Below, piece by piece: positions 45,888 through 46,050 of a stretch of 46,050 nucleotides of DNA. The notes below the pieces were generated by a model. The model worked only from the letters and a program-made list of their open reading frames with translations, made no database searches and was not told the DNA's origin. Source of the stretch: Aeromonadales bacterium (GTDB lineage Bacteria > Pseudomonadota > Gammaproteobacteria > Enterobacterales > Succinivibrionaceae); assembly GCA_012519775.1 (NCBI GenBank), contig JAAYPN010000084.1:1-46050 (forward strand). The letters run 5' to 3'. The position numbers were made by a program, and so were the translations under genes. The first letter of the stretch is position 1; every line of letters starts with the position of its first letter.

Positions 45888-46050
45888 ACAAAATCCCTTC
45901 ACATAATTTAACTTTTCTTTAGTTTATTAAGTATTATTTAACTGCACTGAAAAATTTAGTGCAAAATCAAAATTCAACATCTCATTTCCAAATTCTAAAA
46001 TTCCAGTTAACTATTTGATTTTATTTTATTTTACTAAAGGTTAATATATA

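Overview
The window reads as chromosomal DNA of an AT-rich gammaproteobacterium. DksA, UspE, ModF, FrsA, MurJ, TamAB, BioG, PepD and adenylylation-type GlnA are all recognisable gammaproteobacterial forms. The AT-rich codon use, flagellar genes and an apparently decayed glutamate synthase suggest an anaerobic or host-associated member of the Aeromonadales such as the Succinivibrionaceae. That placement is inference, because there is no rRNA in the window.

Layout. 1-2.2 kb: end of a flagellar FliK-like gene plus a small FlhB-tail protein. 2.2-5 kb: bifunctional PBP1b (minus). 5.2-6.6 kb: dksA-gluQ. 6.6-7.3 kb: decayed methyltransferase gene. 7.4-11.2 kb: pcnB-folK-pth-ychF. 11.2-13.8 kb: UspE-like gene (minus) and modF. 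13.9-17.5 kb: frsA-proB-proA (minus). 17.5-18.9 kb: a gene-free AT-rich region packed with DnaA-box-like 9-mers, a candidate replication origin or DnaA-binding locus. 18.9-21.5 kb: murJ and uspE. 21.7-22.7 kb: broken AEC transporter gene. 22.7-25.3 kb: bioF-bioG-bioC (minus). 25.5-29 kb: pepD and an intact MalZ-like GH13 protein whose catalytic residues are mostly replaced. 29.1-37 kb: small His-rich secreted protein, then tamA-tamB-ycbZ (minus). 37.5-41.9 kb: carAB. 42.1-42.7 kb: a GNAT acetyltransferase. 43.2-44.6 kb: glnA. 44.7-45.8 kb: a collapsed gltB/gltD remnant.

Metabolic picture. Glutamine synthetase and carbamoyl-phosphate synthase are intact, but the glutamate synthase locus after glnA is wrecked: nucleophile Cys changed to Phe, two frameshifts, a large internal deletion joining gltB to gltD, and a nonsense codon. 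Unless another gltBD copy exists, glutamate would have to come from glutamate dehydrogenase or uptake. Envelope genes (PBP1b, MurJ, TamAB) and translation or RNA-quality genes (Pth, YchF, PcnB, GluQ, DksA) fill most of the rest. Three decayed genes in 46 kb point to ongoing gene loss.

The most notable items are the DnaA-box-like cluster at 17.5-18.9 kb, the MalZ-like pseudoenzyme at 27-29 kb, the gltBD remnant, and a TamA with a lipoprotein-type signal. No tRNA, rRNA, CRISPR array, insertion sequence or prophage was seen.
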